Under the pieces are notes generated by a model. The model was not told the DNA's origin, ran no database searches, and worked only from the letters and a program-made list of their open reading frames with translations. A DNA stretch of 64,000 nt from VAZQ01 sp963785745 (GTDB lineage: Bacteria > Pseudomonadota > Alphaproteobacteria > Rhizobiales > Xanthobacteraceae): contig CAWAWR010000006.1 of assembly GCA_963785745.1 (NCBI GenBank), forward strand, positions 227,907-291,906, written 5' to 3'. Shown here piece after piece: positions 35,088-44,135 of this stretch (its first letter is position 1; every line of letters starts with the position of its first letter). Position numbers and translations under genes: made by a program.

Positions 35088-36139
35088 CCTACATCGCCAA
35101 GCCGAAATTCCACCACCCCTCGCTGCCGAAGAACGCGCTCGGCTACACCCACCGCGACTACGAGGGCAAAGTCTCGACGCTGTGCGCCGGCTGCGGGCAC
35201 AACTCGATCACCGCCTCGGTCATCGAGGCCTGCTACGAGCTCGCGATCGAGCCGCACCGGGTGGCGAAGATTTCCGGCATCGGCTGCTCGTCGAAGACGA
35301 CCGACTATTTCCTCAATGCCTCGCACGGCTTCAACTCGGTGCACGGGCGCATGCCGTCGGTGCTCACCGGCGCCAATCTCGCCAACCGCGACCTGATCTA
35401 TCTCGGCGTGTCTGGCGACGGCAACTCGGCTTCGATCGGGTTCGGCCAGTTCGCGCACTCGATGCGCCGTGGCGTGAACATGACCTACATCGTCGAGAAC
35501 AACGGCGTGTACGGCCTGACCAAGGGGCAATTCTCGGCCACCGCCGACCGCGGCTCGAAATCCAAGCGCGGCCTCACCAACAACGACAACGCCATCGATC
35601 TCGTGGCGATGGCGCTGCAGCTCGGCGCGACCTACGTGGCGCGGGCCTTCTCCGGCGACAAGACCCAGCTGGTGCCGCTGATCAAGGGCGCGATCGAGCA
35701 CGAGGGCGCGGCCTTCATCGACGTGATCTCGCCCTGCGTCGCGTTCAACAACCACGCCGGCTCGACCAAGAGCTTCGACTATGTGCGCGAGCACAACGAA
35801 GCGGTGAACAAGCTCGATTTCATTTCCGGCCGCGCGCCGATCCACGTCGACTACGATCCGGGCACGACCCAGGTGGTCGAGCAGCACGACGGATCGCGGC
35901 TCGTGCTCAAGAAGGTCTCCGCCGACTACGACGCCAACGACCGGCTCGGCGCGATGAACTTCCTAGGCCACCACGCCGCCAAGGGCCAGGTCGTGACCGG
36001 CCTGATCTTCGTCGACAGCGAGCCCGAGGATCTGCACCGGCACTTCAACACGGTCGACAAGCCGCTCAATACGCTGTCCGAGAAAGAGCTCTGCCCGGGC
36101 TCGGCGGCGCTCGACAAGATCAACGCCGCGCTGCGCTGA
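35084..36139 (+). CDS. korB: 2-oxoacid:acceptor oxidoreductase, beta subunit
   Basis: A 351-residue thiamine-diphosphate-binding subunit. LCAGCGHNSITASVIEA (Cys34/37), ISGIGCSSKTTDYF (Cys68) and the diphosphate/Mg loop GVSGDGNSASIG (110-119) are the expected beta motifs, and ENNGVYGLTKGQFSAT follows. Its start codon overlaps korA's stop (ATGA), so the subunits are co-translated. With korC and korA it makes a complete three-gene enzyme that can work with NAD(P) rather than free ferredoxin. Confidence 0.9.
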   Translation: MTYIAKPKFHHPSLPKNALGYTHRDYEGKVSTLCAGCGHNSITASVIEACYELAIEPHRVAKISGIGCSSKTTDYFLNASHGFNSVHGRMPSVLTGANLANRDLIYLGVSGDGNSASIGFGQFAHSMRRGVNMTYIVENNGVYGLTKGQFSATADRGSKSKRGLTNNDNAIDLVAMALQLGATYVARAFSGDKTQLVPLIKGAIEHEGAAFIDVISPCVAFNNHAGSTKSFDYVREHNEAVNKLDFISGRAPIHVDYDPGTTQVVEQHDGSRLVLKKVSADYDANDRLGAMNFLGHHAAKGQVVTGLIFVDSEPEDLHRHFNTVDKPLNTLSEKELCPGSAALDKINAALR

Positions 36140-36260
36140 GCCGTTACCAAGTCGCTGGATTTTGCAGCAAGCAGCGCTTCGCTTCACGCGCGGCGACCGG
36201 CCATGCATTGCACGGGTGGTCGTCGGAACGACGCCCCCGATGGCACGAAGGCTTCCGTGA

Positions 36261-37688
36261 ATGGTCAGCCTGCACCGCCTCCCCTGTGAAACGCCGGAAG
36301 CGCACAAGCCGAGCAGAACGGCACCGGCGGACACGCGTTGGGTGCTTCCCGCGACCATCCTCGGATCCAGCATGGGCTTCATCGACGGGTCGGTGGTGAA
36401 TGTCGCCCTGCCTGCGATGCAGCGCAGCCTGGAGACGACCTTCGGGACGATGCAATGGGTGGTCAACGGCTACATGCTGACGGTCGCAAGCCTCATTCTG
36501 CTCGGCGGCTCCGCCAGCGACCGGTTTGGGCGGCGGCGGATGTTCCTGATCGGACTCGTGGGCTTCGCGGCCGCCTCGCTCGCCTGCGGGCTTGCGCCGT
36601 CGGCAATCTGGCTCGTCGCGGCGCGGCTGGCGCAGGGCGTGGCGGCCGCCCTGCTGACGCCTGCCAGCCTGGCCATCATCGGCGCAGCCTATAGCGGCGA
36701 AGCGCGCGGCCCGGCGATCGGCACCTGGGCAGCCGCCGGCGCGCTCACCACCGCGCTCGGCCCGCCTCTTGGCGGCTGGCTCGTCGACATGGTCGGCTGG
36801 CGCTCGATCTTCTTCATCAATCTGCCGATTGGGGCGGTAGCAATACTGCTCGCGCTGAAGCTGCCCGCCGACCGCGGAATGGAAGACAGTGCGCCGCTCG
36901 ATCGCAGCGGAGCCGTGCTGGCCGCCCTGTCGCTGGGCCTCCTGAGCTATGGTCTTGTCACGCTGGGCGAAGGCCAGCACCTGCGAGCCGCGCTTGCGAT
37001 CGCAGCCGCTCTGCCCGCGGCCTGGCTGTTCTTGCGAGCGGAAACGCGGGCACAGGCTCCCATGATGCCGCTCGCGCTATTCCGCAACCGCGACTTCAGC
37101 GGAGCGAATGCTCTGACGGTCCTGCTCTATGCGGCGCTCGGCGGCGGCCTGTTCATGCTGCCGTACCTGCTGATCGAGGTTCACGGCTACAGCGCGTTGG
37201 CGGCGGGAGCGGCGTTCCTTCCGTTCTCTGTGATCATGGGGCTGGGCTCGCGCTGGTCCGGCGGACTGGTGGAACGGCTGGGCCCGCGGCCACCCCTGAT
37301 CATCGGTCCCGCGATTACGGCGGCGGGCTACGCGATTCTGGGATTCTCGGGTGAGAGCGCAAATTACTGGATCGGTTTCTTCCCCGGGCTGACCGTCGTG
37401 AGCATCGGCATGACGATCAGCATCGCGCCGCTGACAACGACGGTGTTCGACTCTGCGCCCGAGGAGAAGAGCGGTACCGCGTCCGGAATCAACAACGCCG
37501 CCGCGCGGGCCGGCGGGCTTCTGGCGGTCGCCGCATTGGGCCTCGCTTTCGGCGCATCGGGAGCAAGTGGCGTCGAGGATAATACGGTGGCGAGCGCATA
37601 CACGGTCGTGATGTTCGCAGCAGCCGCGCTTGCGGGGTTCAGCGCCCTCACCGCCGCCATGACGATCAGCAGGCGCGTCGCCAATTGA
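36261..37688 (+). CDS. MFS drug exporter (EmrB/QacA, DHA2 type)
   Basis: A 475-residue major-facilitator protein with about 14 membrane helices. The first helix carries LGSSMGFIDGSVVNVALPAM, the DHA2 motif D1 pattern; motif A is GGSASDRFGRRRMFLIGL; motif C is seen in AAGALTTALGPPLGGWLVD. The proton-coupled export of drugs or metabolites across the inner membrane is inferred from family. Downstream of the korCAB operon by 121 bases, so probably its own unit. Confidence 0.87.
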   Translation: MVSLHRLPCETPEAHKPSRTAPADTRWVLPATILGSSMGFIDGSVVNVALPAMQRSLETTFGTMQWVVNGYMLTVASLILLGGSASDRFGRRRMFLIGLVGFAAASLACGLAPSAIWLVAARLAQGVAAALLTPASLAIIGAAYSGEARGPAIGTWAAAGALTTALGPPLGGWLVDMVGWRSIFFINLPIGAVAILLALKLPADRGMEDSAPLDRSGAVLAALSLGLLSYGLVTLGEGQHLRAALAIAAALPAAWLFLRAETRAQAPMMPLALFRNRDFSGANALTVLLYAALGGGLFMLPYLLIEVHGYSALAAGAAFLPFSVIMGLGSRWSGGLVERLGPRPPLIIGPAITAAGYAILGFSGESANYWIGFFPGLTVVSIGMTISIAPLTTTVFDSAPEEKSGTASGINNAAARAGGLLAVAALGLAFGASGASGVEDNTVASAYTVVMFAAAALAGFSALTAAMTISRRVAN

Positions 37689-37697
37689 GCGGCACGA

Positions 37698-38318
37698 TCA
37701 CTTGGCGTAGAGATCGTCGAATCCTTCGAACACCTTGATCAGCCTGTAGCCGAAGCCCGCCAGATAGTCGGGGATCGCACGGTCCTGGAAATTGTTCTCG
37801 ACCGAGAGCACGCGGATGTCGCGGGCCTTGAGATCGATGCTCCGCAGGATCTTCAGCTCATTGCCCTCGGTGTCGATCGACATGTAGTCGATCGCGCCGA
37901 TGCTGTTCTCATCGAGAATGTCCGCCAGCCGCCGCGTCGGGACCTTCAGCAGTTTCGCGTCCGACGCATAGGATTCCATGAACTCGATCTGGCGCGGATC
38001 GTATTCGTCGCGCAGGCCGCTATACATCTTGCCGTATTTCGGAACGTCGACGTCGACGAAATCGGCCATGCCGTCGGTATCCGACACGGCGCAATTCACG
38101 CAGATCGCGCTGCGGTTCGTCCGCAGCTTCTCGAATGCCGACGGCAACGGCTCGATGCAGAGGCCGGACCAGCCGAGATGGCGTTCGAACAGCAGCGTGT
38201 TCGACAGCGTCACGCCGTCATAGGCTCCGATCTCGACGAAGCAGCCCTTGGCGGCGGAATTCTTGAAGAACGTCTCGTAGACGTAGAGATCCTGGCCGTG
38301 CTGCGAGTAGGACTCCAT
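37698..38318 (-). CDS. FkbM-family methyltransferase
   Basis: A 206-residue class I methyltransferase of the FkbM family: SQHGQDLYVYETFF at the start, CFVEIGAYDGVTLSNTLLFE as the SAM-binding motif, CIEPLPSAFEKLRTNR as motif II and AIDYMSIDTEGNELKILRSID as the family-specific segment with D-T-E-G-x-E. Substrate probably a sugar or polyketide hydroxyl. It converges on the DHA2 exporter gene (10 bases between stops). Confidence 0.88.
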   Translation of the reverse strand: MESYSQHGQDLYVYETFFKNSAAKGCFVEIGAYDGVTLSNTLLFERHLGWSGLCIEPLPSAFEKLRTNRSAICVNCAVSDTDGMADFVDVDVPKYGKMYSGLRDEYDPRQIEFMESYASDAKLLKVPTRRLADILDENSIGAIDYMSIDTEGNELKILRSIDLKARDIRVLSVENNFQDRAIPDYLAGFGYRLIKVFEGFDDLYAK

Positions 38319-38353
38319 GGCCTGGGTATAAGGTCACGGCGGCGGCTGCGCCG

Positions 38354-38656
38354 TCAATTCGCGGTCGCGCAGTCGCGTATATAGGCCTGGAGCCGCTTGC
38401 CGCGCAGCCCGTCCGCGCGGCCCTGGTGCTGACAGCCAATGACGCGGTCGCTTTGGGTGTTGAGCCGCGGCGGGACGTATACGCCGGGCGGCGGCGACTG
38501 CCCCAGCGGGCCGTTGATGATCGGCGGCTGCGGAGGCGGCGGCAACGGCGCGGGAATACGGTTTTCCAGCGCCGGCGGCGTCGGCACGATCTGCCCCGCG
38601 GCGGGCGCCGCTAGGAACGCCAAAGCCAGTCCGGCAAGTGCGAGGCGGCTGCGCAT
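38354..38656 (-). CDS. Small exported Pro-rich protein
   Basis: A 100-residue protein: signal peptide RLALAGLALAFLAAPAAGQ, then a Pro-rich linker with PAPLPPPPQPPI, a conserved-looking SPPPGVYVPPRLNTQSDRV, and two cysteines (VIGCQHQG, IRDCATAN) near the end which could form a disulfide. The Pro-rich and Q-x-D-R-V-x-x-C-x-H-x-G layout is seen in several rhizobial exported proteins of unknown function. Start chosen at ATG 38656. Confidence 0.7.
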   Translation of the reverse strand: MRSRLALAGLALAFLAAPAAGQIVPTPPALENRIPAPLPPPPQPPIINGPLGQSPPPGVYVPPRLNTQSDRVIGCQHQGRADGLRGKRLQAYIRDCATAN

Positions 38657-38698
38657 GGAAACTAGATAGGCACGGTTCGCCGCCACAACAGCCCCACC

Positions 38699-38923
38699 TC
38701 AGCCCGCCTGCCCGGCGCGCTTTTCCAGTGCCACGGCAATGCGTTCGAGTGTGACATTCATCTTACGGGTTTCGGCAACCTGGTATTCATAAAGCTCGAT
38801 CAGCGAGGCCCCCGACGGCCCGCGCGAACGCATGCCCTGCCAGCGCGCCATTATCACCAGCGCCCCGATCAGGGCCATGAACGGCAACCAGGCCACCAGG
38901 GCCGAAATCCATTCCTCGCTCAT
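38699..38923 (-). CDS. Small membrane-anchored protein
   Basis: A 74-residue protein with one N-terminal membrane helix (ISALVAWLPFMALIGALVIM) followed by a polar helix (SLIELYEYQVAETRKMNVTLERI) likely to form a coiled coil in the cytoplasm. GGGAAAG precedes ATG 38923; an earlier GTG at 38935 lacks a ribosome binding site. Unknown family. Confidence 0.65.
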   Translation of the reverse strand: MSEEWISALVAWLPFMALIGALVIMARWQGMRSRGPSGASLIELYEYQVAETRKMNVTLERIAVALEKRAGQAG

Positions 38924-39061
38924 CAGCTTTCCCACAATTTTGGCGGCCCCCCTGTTGGTCGCGCCAGCGGGGCGAGCGGTTCTGAACGCAGCCGAAATAT
39001 TCGCCCTAGCGTTAAAGGGCGCGGGTCGTCGCCAGTGAGCGCGCCGGCGGAGGCGGTCCTG

Positions 39062-40057
39062 CTAGCGCTTCGGGTCAAGTGGGGCGTGGCCGGAGAGCTT
39101 GGCAAGCTCGCCCTGCCGCGCGATCTCCCCGCGCATGAATTCGGCGAATTTCTCCGGCGTGTTCTCTGCCGGGGTCGGGACTATCATGCCGAGCGGATCG
39201 AGCCGCTGGCGGAACGACGCCGAACTGATGGCTTCGTTCAAATGCTTGTTGAGGAACGCGAGGATCGGCGCCGGAGTCTTCCCGGGTGCCGCAAGGCCGA
39301 CAAACCCGCGGTGGTCAAAGCCGGCGAAGCCGAGCTCGGCCATCGTGGGTATCTCGGGCCAGTTGGCCAGGCGCTTTGGGCTCGCGACCGCGAGCGCGCG
39401 CACCTTGCCGCCCTCATGCAGCGGCCGCGCGTTGGAGTAAAAAACGAAAGCGCCCTGTACCTCGCCGGTCACCACCGCGGCGGCAGCGGGGCCGGAGCCG
39501 CGATACGGCACCTGCGCGATGCTGGTCTTGGCCAGCGCGTTGAGCTGCGTCACCGCAATCGCCGGCGAGGTGGCGGGACCGGATGTTCCGAAGCTCACCT
39601 TGTCCGGGTTCGCCTTGGCGTCCGCGACGATGTCCGCGACCGATTTGTAAGGCAGGTTGGCGTTGACGATCAGCACCACTGGCGGCCCGTCGGACACCAT
39701 GCCGATGAGCGCGAAGTCCTTGATCGGATCGTACGGCACCGACAAATAGTGCAGGTTCTGCACGTCGGCGAGCGCGTTGACGAGCAGCGTGTATCCATCA
39801 GGCTCGGCTCGTAAAACAGACTGCGCGCCGGTGACGCCCGACGCGCCCGGGCGATTCTCGACCACGATGGACTGGCCGACGCGGGTCTGCATCTCGGCCG
39901 CCAAGATGCGCCCCGGGACATCGGACAATCCGCCGGCGGCAAACGGCACCACGAACGTGATCGGGCGGCTGGGATAGTTTTGCGCCTGCGCTTCCAGTGG
40001 CGGGCCCATCGCGGCGAGAACGCCAAAGGCAACGAAGAACAATCGGCTTGTCTTCAT
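39062..40057 (-). CDS. Bug/TctC-family substrate-binding protein
   Basis: A 331-residue Bug receptor: signal peptide to about residue 25 (EAQAQ), YPSRPITFVVPFAAGGLSDVPGRIL, VENRPGASGVTGA loop, AEPDGYTLLVN, VPYRGSGPAAAAVVTGEVQ and FDHRGFVGLAAPGKTPAPILAF. AGGAG precedes the ATG. It is the last gene of a long leftward run and follows an M20-type amidohydrolase by 46 bases; the pairing suggests the receptor's ligand is an N-acyl or amide compound that the hydrolase acts on. No TctAB here. Confidence 0.9.
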   Translation of the reverse strand: MKTSRLFFVAFGVLAAMGPPLEAQAQNYPSRPITFVVPFAAGGLSDVPGRILAAEMQTRVGQSIVVENRPGASGVTGAQSVLRAEPDGYTLLVNALADVQNLHYLSVPYDPIKDFALIGMVSDGPPVVLIVNANLPYKSVADIVADAKANPDKVSFGTSGPATSPAIAVTQLNALAKTSIAQVPYRGSGPAAAAVVTGEVQGAFVFYSNARPLHEGGKVRALAVASPKRLANWPEIPTMAELGFAGFDHRGFVGLAAPGKTPAPILAFLNKHLNEAISSASFRQRLDPLGMIVPTPAENTPEKFAEFMRGEIARQGELAKLSGHAPLDPKR

Positions 40058-40103
40058 GGTCGGCTCCTGTGCTCACCCGAGCATAGCAATCTCTATGCCA
40101 TGG

Positions 40104-41372
40104 CTAGGGCGCTTTCCGGCTGCAAAGGTCGAGCGCCGTCGCCAGATAGATCCTGGCGGCGGCGACACAATCGTCGATCAGCACATGCTCGCCATAGGCG
40201 TGCATGGACGCGCCGCCGCTGTCCGGGTGCAAGCGCCCGCCGGGACCGAACGATATGCACGGCACGCCGTAAACCGTGAGATGCACGGAGTTGGCGCCCG
40301 GCCTGCGGATGATCGGAGCCGGACTTTGCCCCATCACCTCCCCCTGTGCCTTGCCGAGCGCCTGGACGACCGGCAGTTGCTCGTCCACGACGGTCGGTGG
40401 ATCGCTGACATAGACATGCAGTTCAGGCTCGGGCGTGCCGGTCCGCTCCGCAAACCCCCGCAAGACCCGCCGCAGGTCGCGCTTGACGGCGTCGACGGTC
40501 TGGCCGGGCACGGTGCGGATATCGAGATAGAGGCTGCAGTCGTGCGGATTGCGCGACAGCCGCCACGGCGCGCCGCCACGGATGGCTGCGACCGTGACGT
40601 TGGGATGCTCGCCCATATAGACGTGCGCGGCTTCGTAGGCGCGCGCCCATGCGGCGATGTCAGCCTGCAGCTCGTGCATGACAGCGATGGCGTTGACCAC
40701 GTTCGGCTTGTTGGCAAGCGCCGAGTGAGCGACCGTGCCGCCGACCGTGATGCGGAGCCAGATGCAGCCCATGTTGGCGACGGCGATGCGCAACCCAGTC
40801 GGCTCAGCCAGCACGGCGAAATCGGCGGTGACGCCATGGGTCGCCAGGTGCCGCGTGCCGATCCCGTAGCCGGAATATTCGACTCCCTGGAACTCCTCGA
40901 TGGCGGTCTTCTCGATCTCGCCGACGACAGCGCCGAAGGAAATGTCGCCCGCGAGCTTGATGCCGGCCTTGGCGATCGCCTCGATGGCGACCAGCGCACA
41001 CGCGAGGCCGCTCTTCATATTGCTGGCGCCGAGACCGAAGATCCAGCCGTCGCGCAGCGTCGCCTTGGGCCTGAATCCGTCGCCGGCGAGATGCTCCTCG
41101 TCGCCGGAATAGGAGGTGTCCATGTGCCCGGTGAAGAGGAGATTGAGTTCGTCACCGCGTCCGCGCAGATGGCCCACCGCGTTCGGCCGGTCTTGATCGA
41201 CGAGCGGCAGGTCGGTTTGCATGCCGGCCTTGCGCATCCGCTCGGCGAGATAGTGCGCGACGCCGATCTCGCGGCCAGTCGGGCTCGAGATGTTCACGAG
41301 GTCGGTCAGGCAATCGCGGACATTGTCGGCGGTGATGTGCGCGGCGGCCTTCGCGAGGTCGGGATGCGGCAT
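40104..41372 (-). CDS. M20-family amidohydrolase/deacylase (ArgE/DapE-like)
   Basis: A 422-residue metallohydrolase. Seen: LFTGHMDTSYSGD (first metal His and Asp), GLGASNMKSGLACALVA (the usual bridging-Asp region, here with Asn in GASNMKSG), VVGEIEKTAIEEFQG (catalytic Glu region) and AVLAEPTGLRIAVANMG. The lid/dimerisation domain lies between residues about 200 and 320. The family removes acyl groups from amino acids or splits small peptides. Start ATG 41372. The Asn at the bridging position could be a feature of this subfamily or lower activity. Confidence 0.82.
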   Translation of the reverse strand: MPHPDLAKAAAHITADNVRDCLTDLVNISSPTGREIGVAHYLAERMRKAGMQTDLPLVDQDRPNAVGHLRGRGDELNLLFTGHMDTSYSGDEEHLAGDGFRPKATLRDGWIFGLGASNMKSGLACALVAIEAIAKAGIKLAGDISFGAVVGEIEKTAIEEFQGVEYSGYGIGTRHLATHGVTADFAVLAEPTGLRIAVANMGCIWLRITVGGTVAHSALANKPNVVNAIAVMHELQADIAAWARAYEAAHVYMGEHPNVTVAAIRGGAPWRLSRNPHDCSLYLDIRTVPGQTVDAVKRDLRRVLRGFAERTGTPEPELHVYVSDPPTVVDEQLPVVQALGKAQGEVMGQSPAPIIRRPGANSVHLTVYGVPCISFGPGGRLHPDSGGASMHAYGEHVLIDDCVAAARIYLATALDLCSRKAP

Positions 41373-41398
41373 GTGAGGTCCTTGCAGCGTCGGGGACC

Positions 41399-42412
41399 CT
41401 ACTCTTCCGGAGCTTCCACGATCGGGTCGTAGCGGGTCGTATCGAAGCCTATCAGGTTCCACGATTGCTGCATGTGCGGCGGTAGCGGCGCGGTAACGTC
41501 GATCGTGCCGCCGCGCGGATGCGGCACCACAATGCGCCGCGCCAGGAGGTGCAGGCGGTTCTGGATGCCGCCGGGGAATTCCCAGTTCTCCTTGAAGAAG
41601 TATTTGGGGTCGCCGACGATCGGATGACCGACATGGTTCATGTGCGCGCGGAGCTGATGGGTGCGGCCGGTCACCGGCTTGAGCGAGAGCCAAGCGAGCT
41701 GCCGCGCCGCAGTCTCGACCACCGCGTAGTAGGTCACGGCGTGGCTCGCGCCGTCATCGCCGTGCTTCGCAATGCGCATCATGCTCTCGTCCTCGCGCTC
41801 CTCCTTGGCGAGGAAGGTCGAGATGCGCCCCTGCGCCGGCCTCGGGACGCCCGCGACCAGTGCCCAGTAGATCTTGCGGGCCGCGCGCGAGCGGAAGGTC
41901 TTCGAGAGCGCCGCGGCCGCGAAGCGGGTCTTGGCGACCAGCAGGCAGCCGGCGGTGTCCTTGTCCAGCCGGTGCACCAGCCGAGGACGCTGGCCGTCCT
42001 TACCGGTGATCGAGCCGAGCAAGCCGTCGAGATGGCGCGTCGTGCCGGAGCCGCCCTGCACCGCCAGCCCCATCGGCTTGTTGAGCACCATCACGTCGTC
42101 GTCTTCGTGCAGCGTGATCGACTTGATGAAGGCGCGGTTCTTCTGGTCCTCGGTGGCGTTCTCGCGCGGCTTCGGCGCATCGAGCTTGAGCGGCGGGATG
42201 CGCACCGCCTGCCCGGTCTGCAACCGGTCTTTCGGCTGCGCGCGCTTGCCGTTCACGCGCACCTCGCCTTTACGGATGATGCGCTGGATATGGGAGAACG
42301 ACAGCCCGGGGAACCGCGCCTCGAAGAAACGATCGAGCCGCATGCCGTTCTCGTCACCGGTCACGGTGACGGTCTGCACGCCCTTCGGCATCGTCGTTTG
42401 CACGGCCGTCAT
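41399..42412 (-). CDS. RluA-family pseudouridine synthase (RluC-like)
   Basis: A 337-residue rRNA pseudouridine synthase: N-terminal S4 RNA-binding domain (MRLDRFFEARFPGLSFSHIQ, VRVNGKR), then the catalytic domain with VLNKPMGLAVQGG, the active-site HRLDKDTAGCLLVAKT (Asp after RL), and LKPVTGRTHQLRAHMNHVGHPIVGD in parts. It resembles RluC, which modifies 23S rRNA in E. coli. Its ATG overlaps the upstream MFS gene's stop (ATGA). Confidence 0.9.
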   Translation of the reverse strand: MTAVQTTMPKGVQTVTVTGDENGMRLDRFFEARFPGLSFSHIQRIIRKGEVRVNGKRAQPKDRLQTGQAVRIPPLKLDAPKPRENATEDQKNRAFIKSITLHEDDDVMVLNKPMGLAVQGGSGTTRHLDGLLGSITGKDGQRPRLVHRLDKDTAGCLLVAKTRFAAAALSKTFRSRAARKIYWALVAGVPRPAQGRISTFLAKEEREDESMMRIAKHGDDGASHAVTYYAVVETAARQLAWLSLKPVTGRTHQLRAHMNHVGHPIVGDPKYFFKENWEFPGGIQNRLHLLARRIVVPHPRGGTIDVTAPLPPHMQQSWNLIGFDTTRYDPIVEAPEE

Positions 42413-43677
42413 CGCGGTTTGTCCTTGTCTCCGCTCAACACCTGCGCCGCGGACAATTCGTCGTAGGTACGCGTACGCCAAAGCTGCGGGAATAGGAACA
42501 CCCAAAGTGCCAGGATCACGAACACGCCAATCCCGCCGATCAGAACCGCAGGCGCCGCGCCAATGGCGGCCGCCACCACACCGGCGCGGAAATCGCCGAG
42601 ATAGTTCGATGTGCCGGTGAACATGCCGTTCACGGCACTGACCCGCCCGCGCATTTCCGGCGGCGTACGCAATTGCACCAGCGCGAAACGGATGACCACG
42701 CTCACCACGTCGGCGGCGCCCATGACCGCCAGCGCGGCCATCGACAGGATGATATGAGTCGACAGCGAAAAGACGATGATCGCGGCGCCAAACGTGCCAA
42801 GCACGGCGAACAGCACCTTGCCGATCGGCAGCGTCAGCGGATGGTGCGCCAGCACGACCGACATTGCGAAAGCGCCGACGCCGGGCGCGGCGCGCAAGAG
42901 CCCGAGCCCCCATGGCCCGGTCTGCAGGATGTCGCGGGCAAAGATCGGGAACAGCGCGGGCGCCGCGGCGAGGAACACGGCGCACATGTCGAGCGAAATC
43001 GTGCCGAGGATCACCCGGTCGCGCCAGACGAACTCGAAGCCGCCCAAGAGCGACTGAAGACTCATCGGCTCGCTCGCGCGCGGCACGCGCTCCATGTGAA
43101 TGAGGAAGATGAAGCTTGCGCCGATGCACCAGAATGCGACCGCAAGCCCGTAGACCGTTCCGGGACCGAGGTCATAGAGCAAGCCGCCGAGGATGGGACC
43201 GACGATCACCCCGAGCTGGTTGGAGGACGCGAACCATGCGGTCGCCGCCGGCACCACCGGCCGCGGCACCAGCGCCGGAATGATCGCGACCATGGTCGGG
43301 ATTTCAAAAGCGCGGCCGGCGCCGACCAGCGCCATGATGATGTAGATGGTCAACGGGTCGAGCCAGCCCATCACGGTGCCGAACGCGAGGATCGCCGCCG
43401 CCGCCGCCTCGCCCAACTGACAGATCAGCAGGATGAGGCGGTTATCGTAACGGTCGGCGACGTGCCCCACGAGCGGCGTCAGCAGCAACATCGGCACGAA
43501 CTGCGCGATGCCGAGCAGCCCGAGGTCGAGCGCGCTGCCGGTCAGCATGTAGAGCTGCCAGCCGACCGCCACCACCAGCATCTGGAACGACAGGATCGAT
43601 ACGATCCGCCCGATCCAGAACATCGTGAAGGCGCGGTAGCTGAACGCGGACCGCGCTGGAGCGGTGGAGTCGGTCAA
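42409..43677 (-). CDS. MFS exporter (EntS/DHA3-like)
   Basis: A 422-residue twelve-helix major-facilitator protein. FTMFWIGRIVSILSFQMLVVAVGWQLY in helix 1, LVGHVADRYDNRLILLICQ as motif A, and GAGRAFEIPTMVAIIPALVP are those of the enterobactin-exporter-like (DHA3) group. Likely exports a small molecule; no siderophore genes are nearby. Translationally coupled to the pseudouridine synthase gene that follows (ATGA). Confidence 0.85.
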   Translation of the reverse strand: MTDSTAPARSAFSYRAFTMFWIGRIVSILSFQMLVVAVGWQLYMLTGSALDLGLLGIAQFVPMLLLTPLVGHVADRYDNRLILLICQLGEAAAAAILAFGTVMGWLDPLTIYIIMALVGAGRAFEIPTMVAIIPALVPRPVVPAATAWFASSNQLGVIVGPILGGLLYDLGPGTVYGLAVAFWCIGASFIFLIHMERVPRASEPMSLQSLLGGFEFVWRDRVILGTISLDMCAVFLAAAPALFPIFARDILQTGPWGLGLLRAAPGVGAFAMSVVLAHHPLTLPIGKVLFAVLGTFGAAIIVFSLSTHIILSMAALAVMGAADVVSVVIRFALVQLRTPPEMRGRVSAVNGMFTGTSNYLGDFRAGVVAAAIGAAPAVLIGGIGVFVILALWVFLFPQLWRTRTYDELSAAQVLSGDKDKPR

Positions 43678-43778
43678 GGGCGAGGTCCCGCGCGAAACGC
43701 GCTCAGGTCGGAGGAAAGGCGAGTCGACAATAGACTATCCAACGCCGAAGCAATCAGCCTTATCCGAATGGCTGATAT

Positions 43779-44135
43779 TCACCGGCACCGCTGCATCTCG
43801 GTGACCGGCTCCCGGTTCCAGCCGACCAGCAGGCGGTCGCCGCGCAAGTCGAGCATGATCGGGATGGTGGCTGTCTTGCCTTCCACGGTGCAGCGGCCCT
43901 GGTAGTACCAGACGTCCTTCACTCGGTAGCTCGACACGACCGCGCAGTCGGCGTTGAACCATCGCACGGACATCGGCTCGACGAGCAGCGGCGTGTCCGG
44001 CCGCCTGAAGAGCTCGCCGTCGCAGGCGTATGGCGCGAGCGCCCATCGCCCGAACAGCGTCTGCGCCGCCGCGGTATCGCCGATCAGAACCGTCACCAGG
44101 CATGCCGCCGCCAGCTTGAACCGCGGTGTTGTCAC
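43779..44135 (-). CDS. Small exported protein, unknown function
   Basis: A 118-residue protein with a signal peptide (LAAACLVTVLIGDTAAAQ) and a mature domain with FGRWALAPYACDGE, FNADCAVVSSYRV, VWYYQGRCTVEGKT and a final QRCR; four cysteines suggest two disulfides. The F-G-x-W-x-x-x-P-x-x-C pattern suggests a small lipocalin-like or inhibitor-like beta barrel, not proven. Starts with GTG overlapping the rarA stop (GTGA). Confidence 0.7.
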   Translation of the reverse strand: MTTPRFKLAAACLVTVLIGDTAAAQTLFGRWALAPYACDGELFRRPDTPLLVEPMSVRWFNADCAVVSSYRVKDVWYYQGRCTVEGKTATIPIMLDLRGDRLLVGWNREPVTEMQRCR

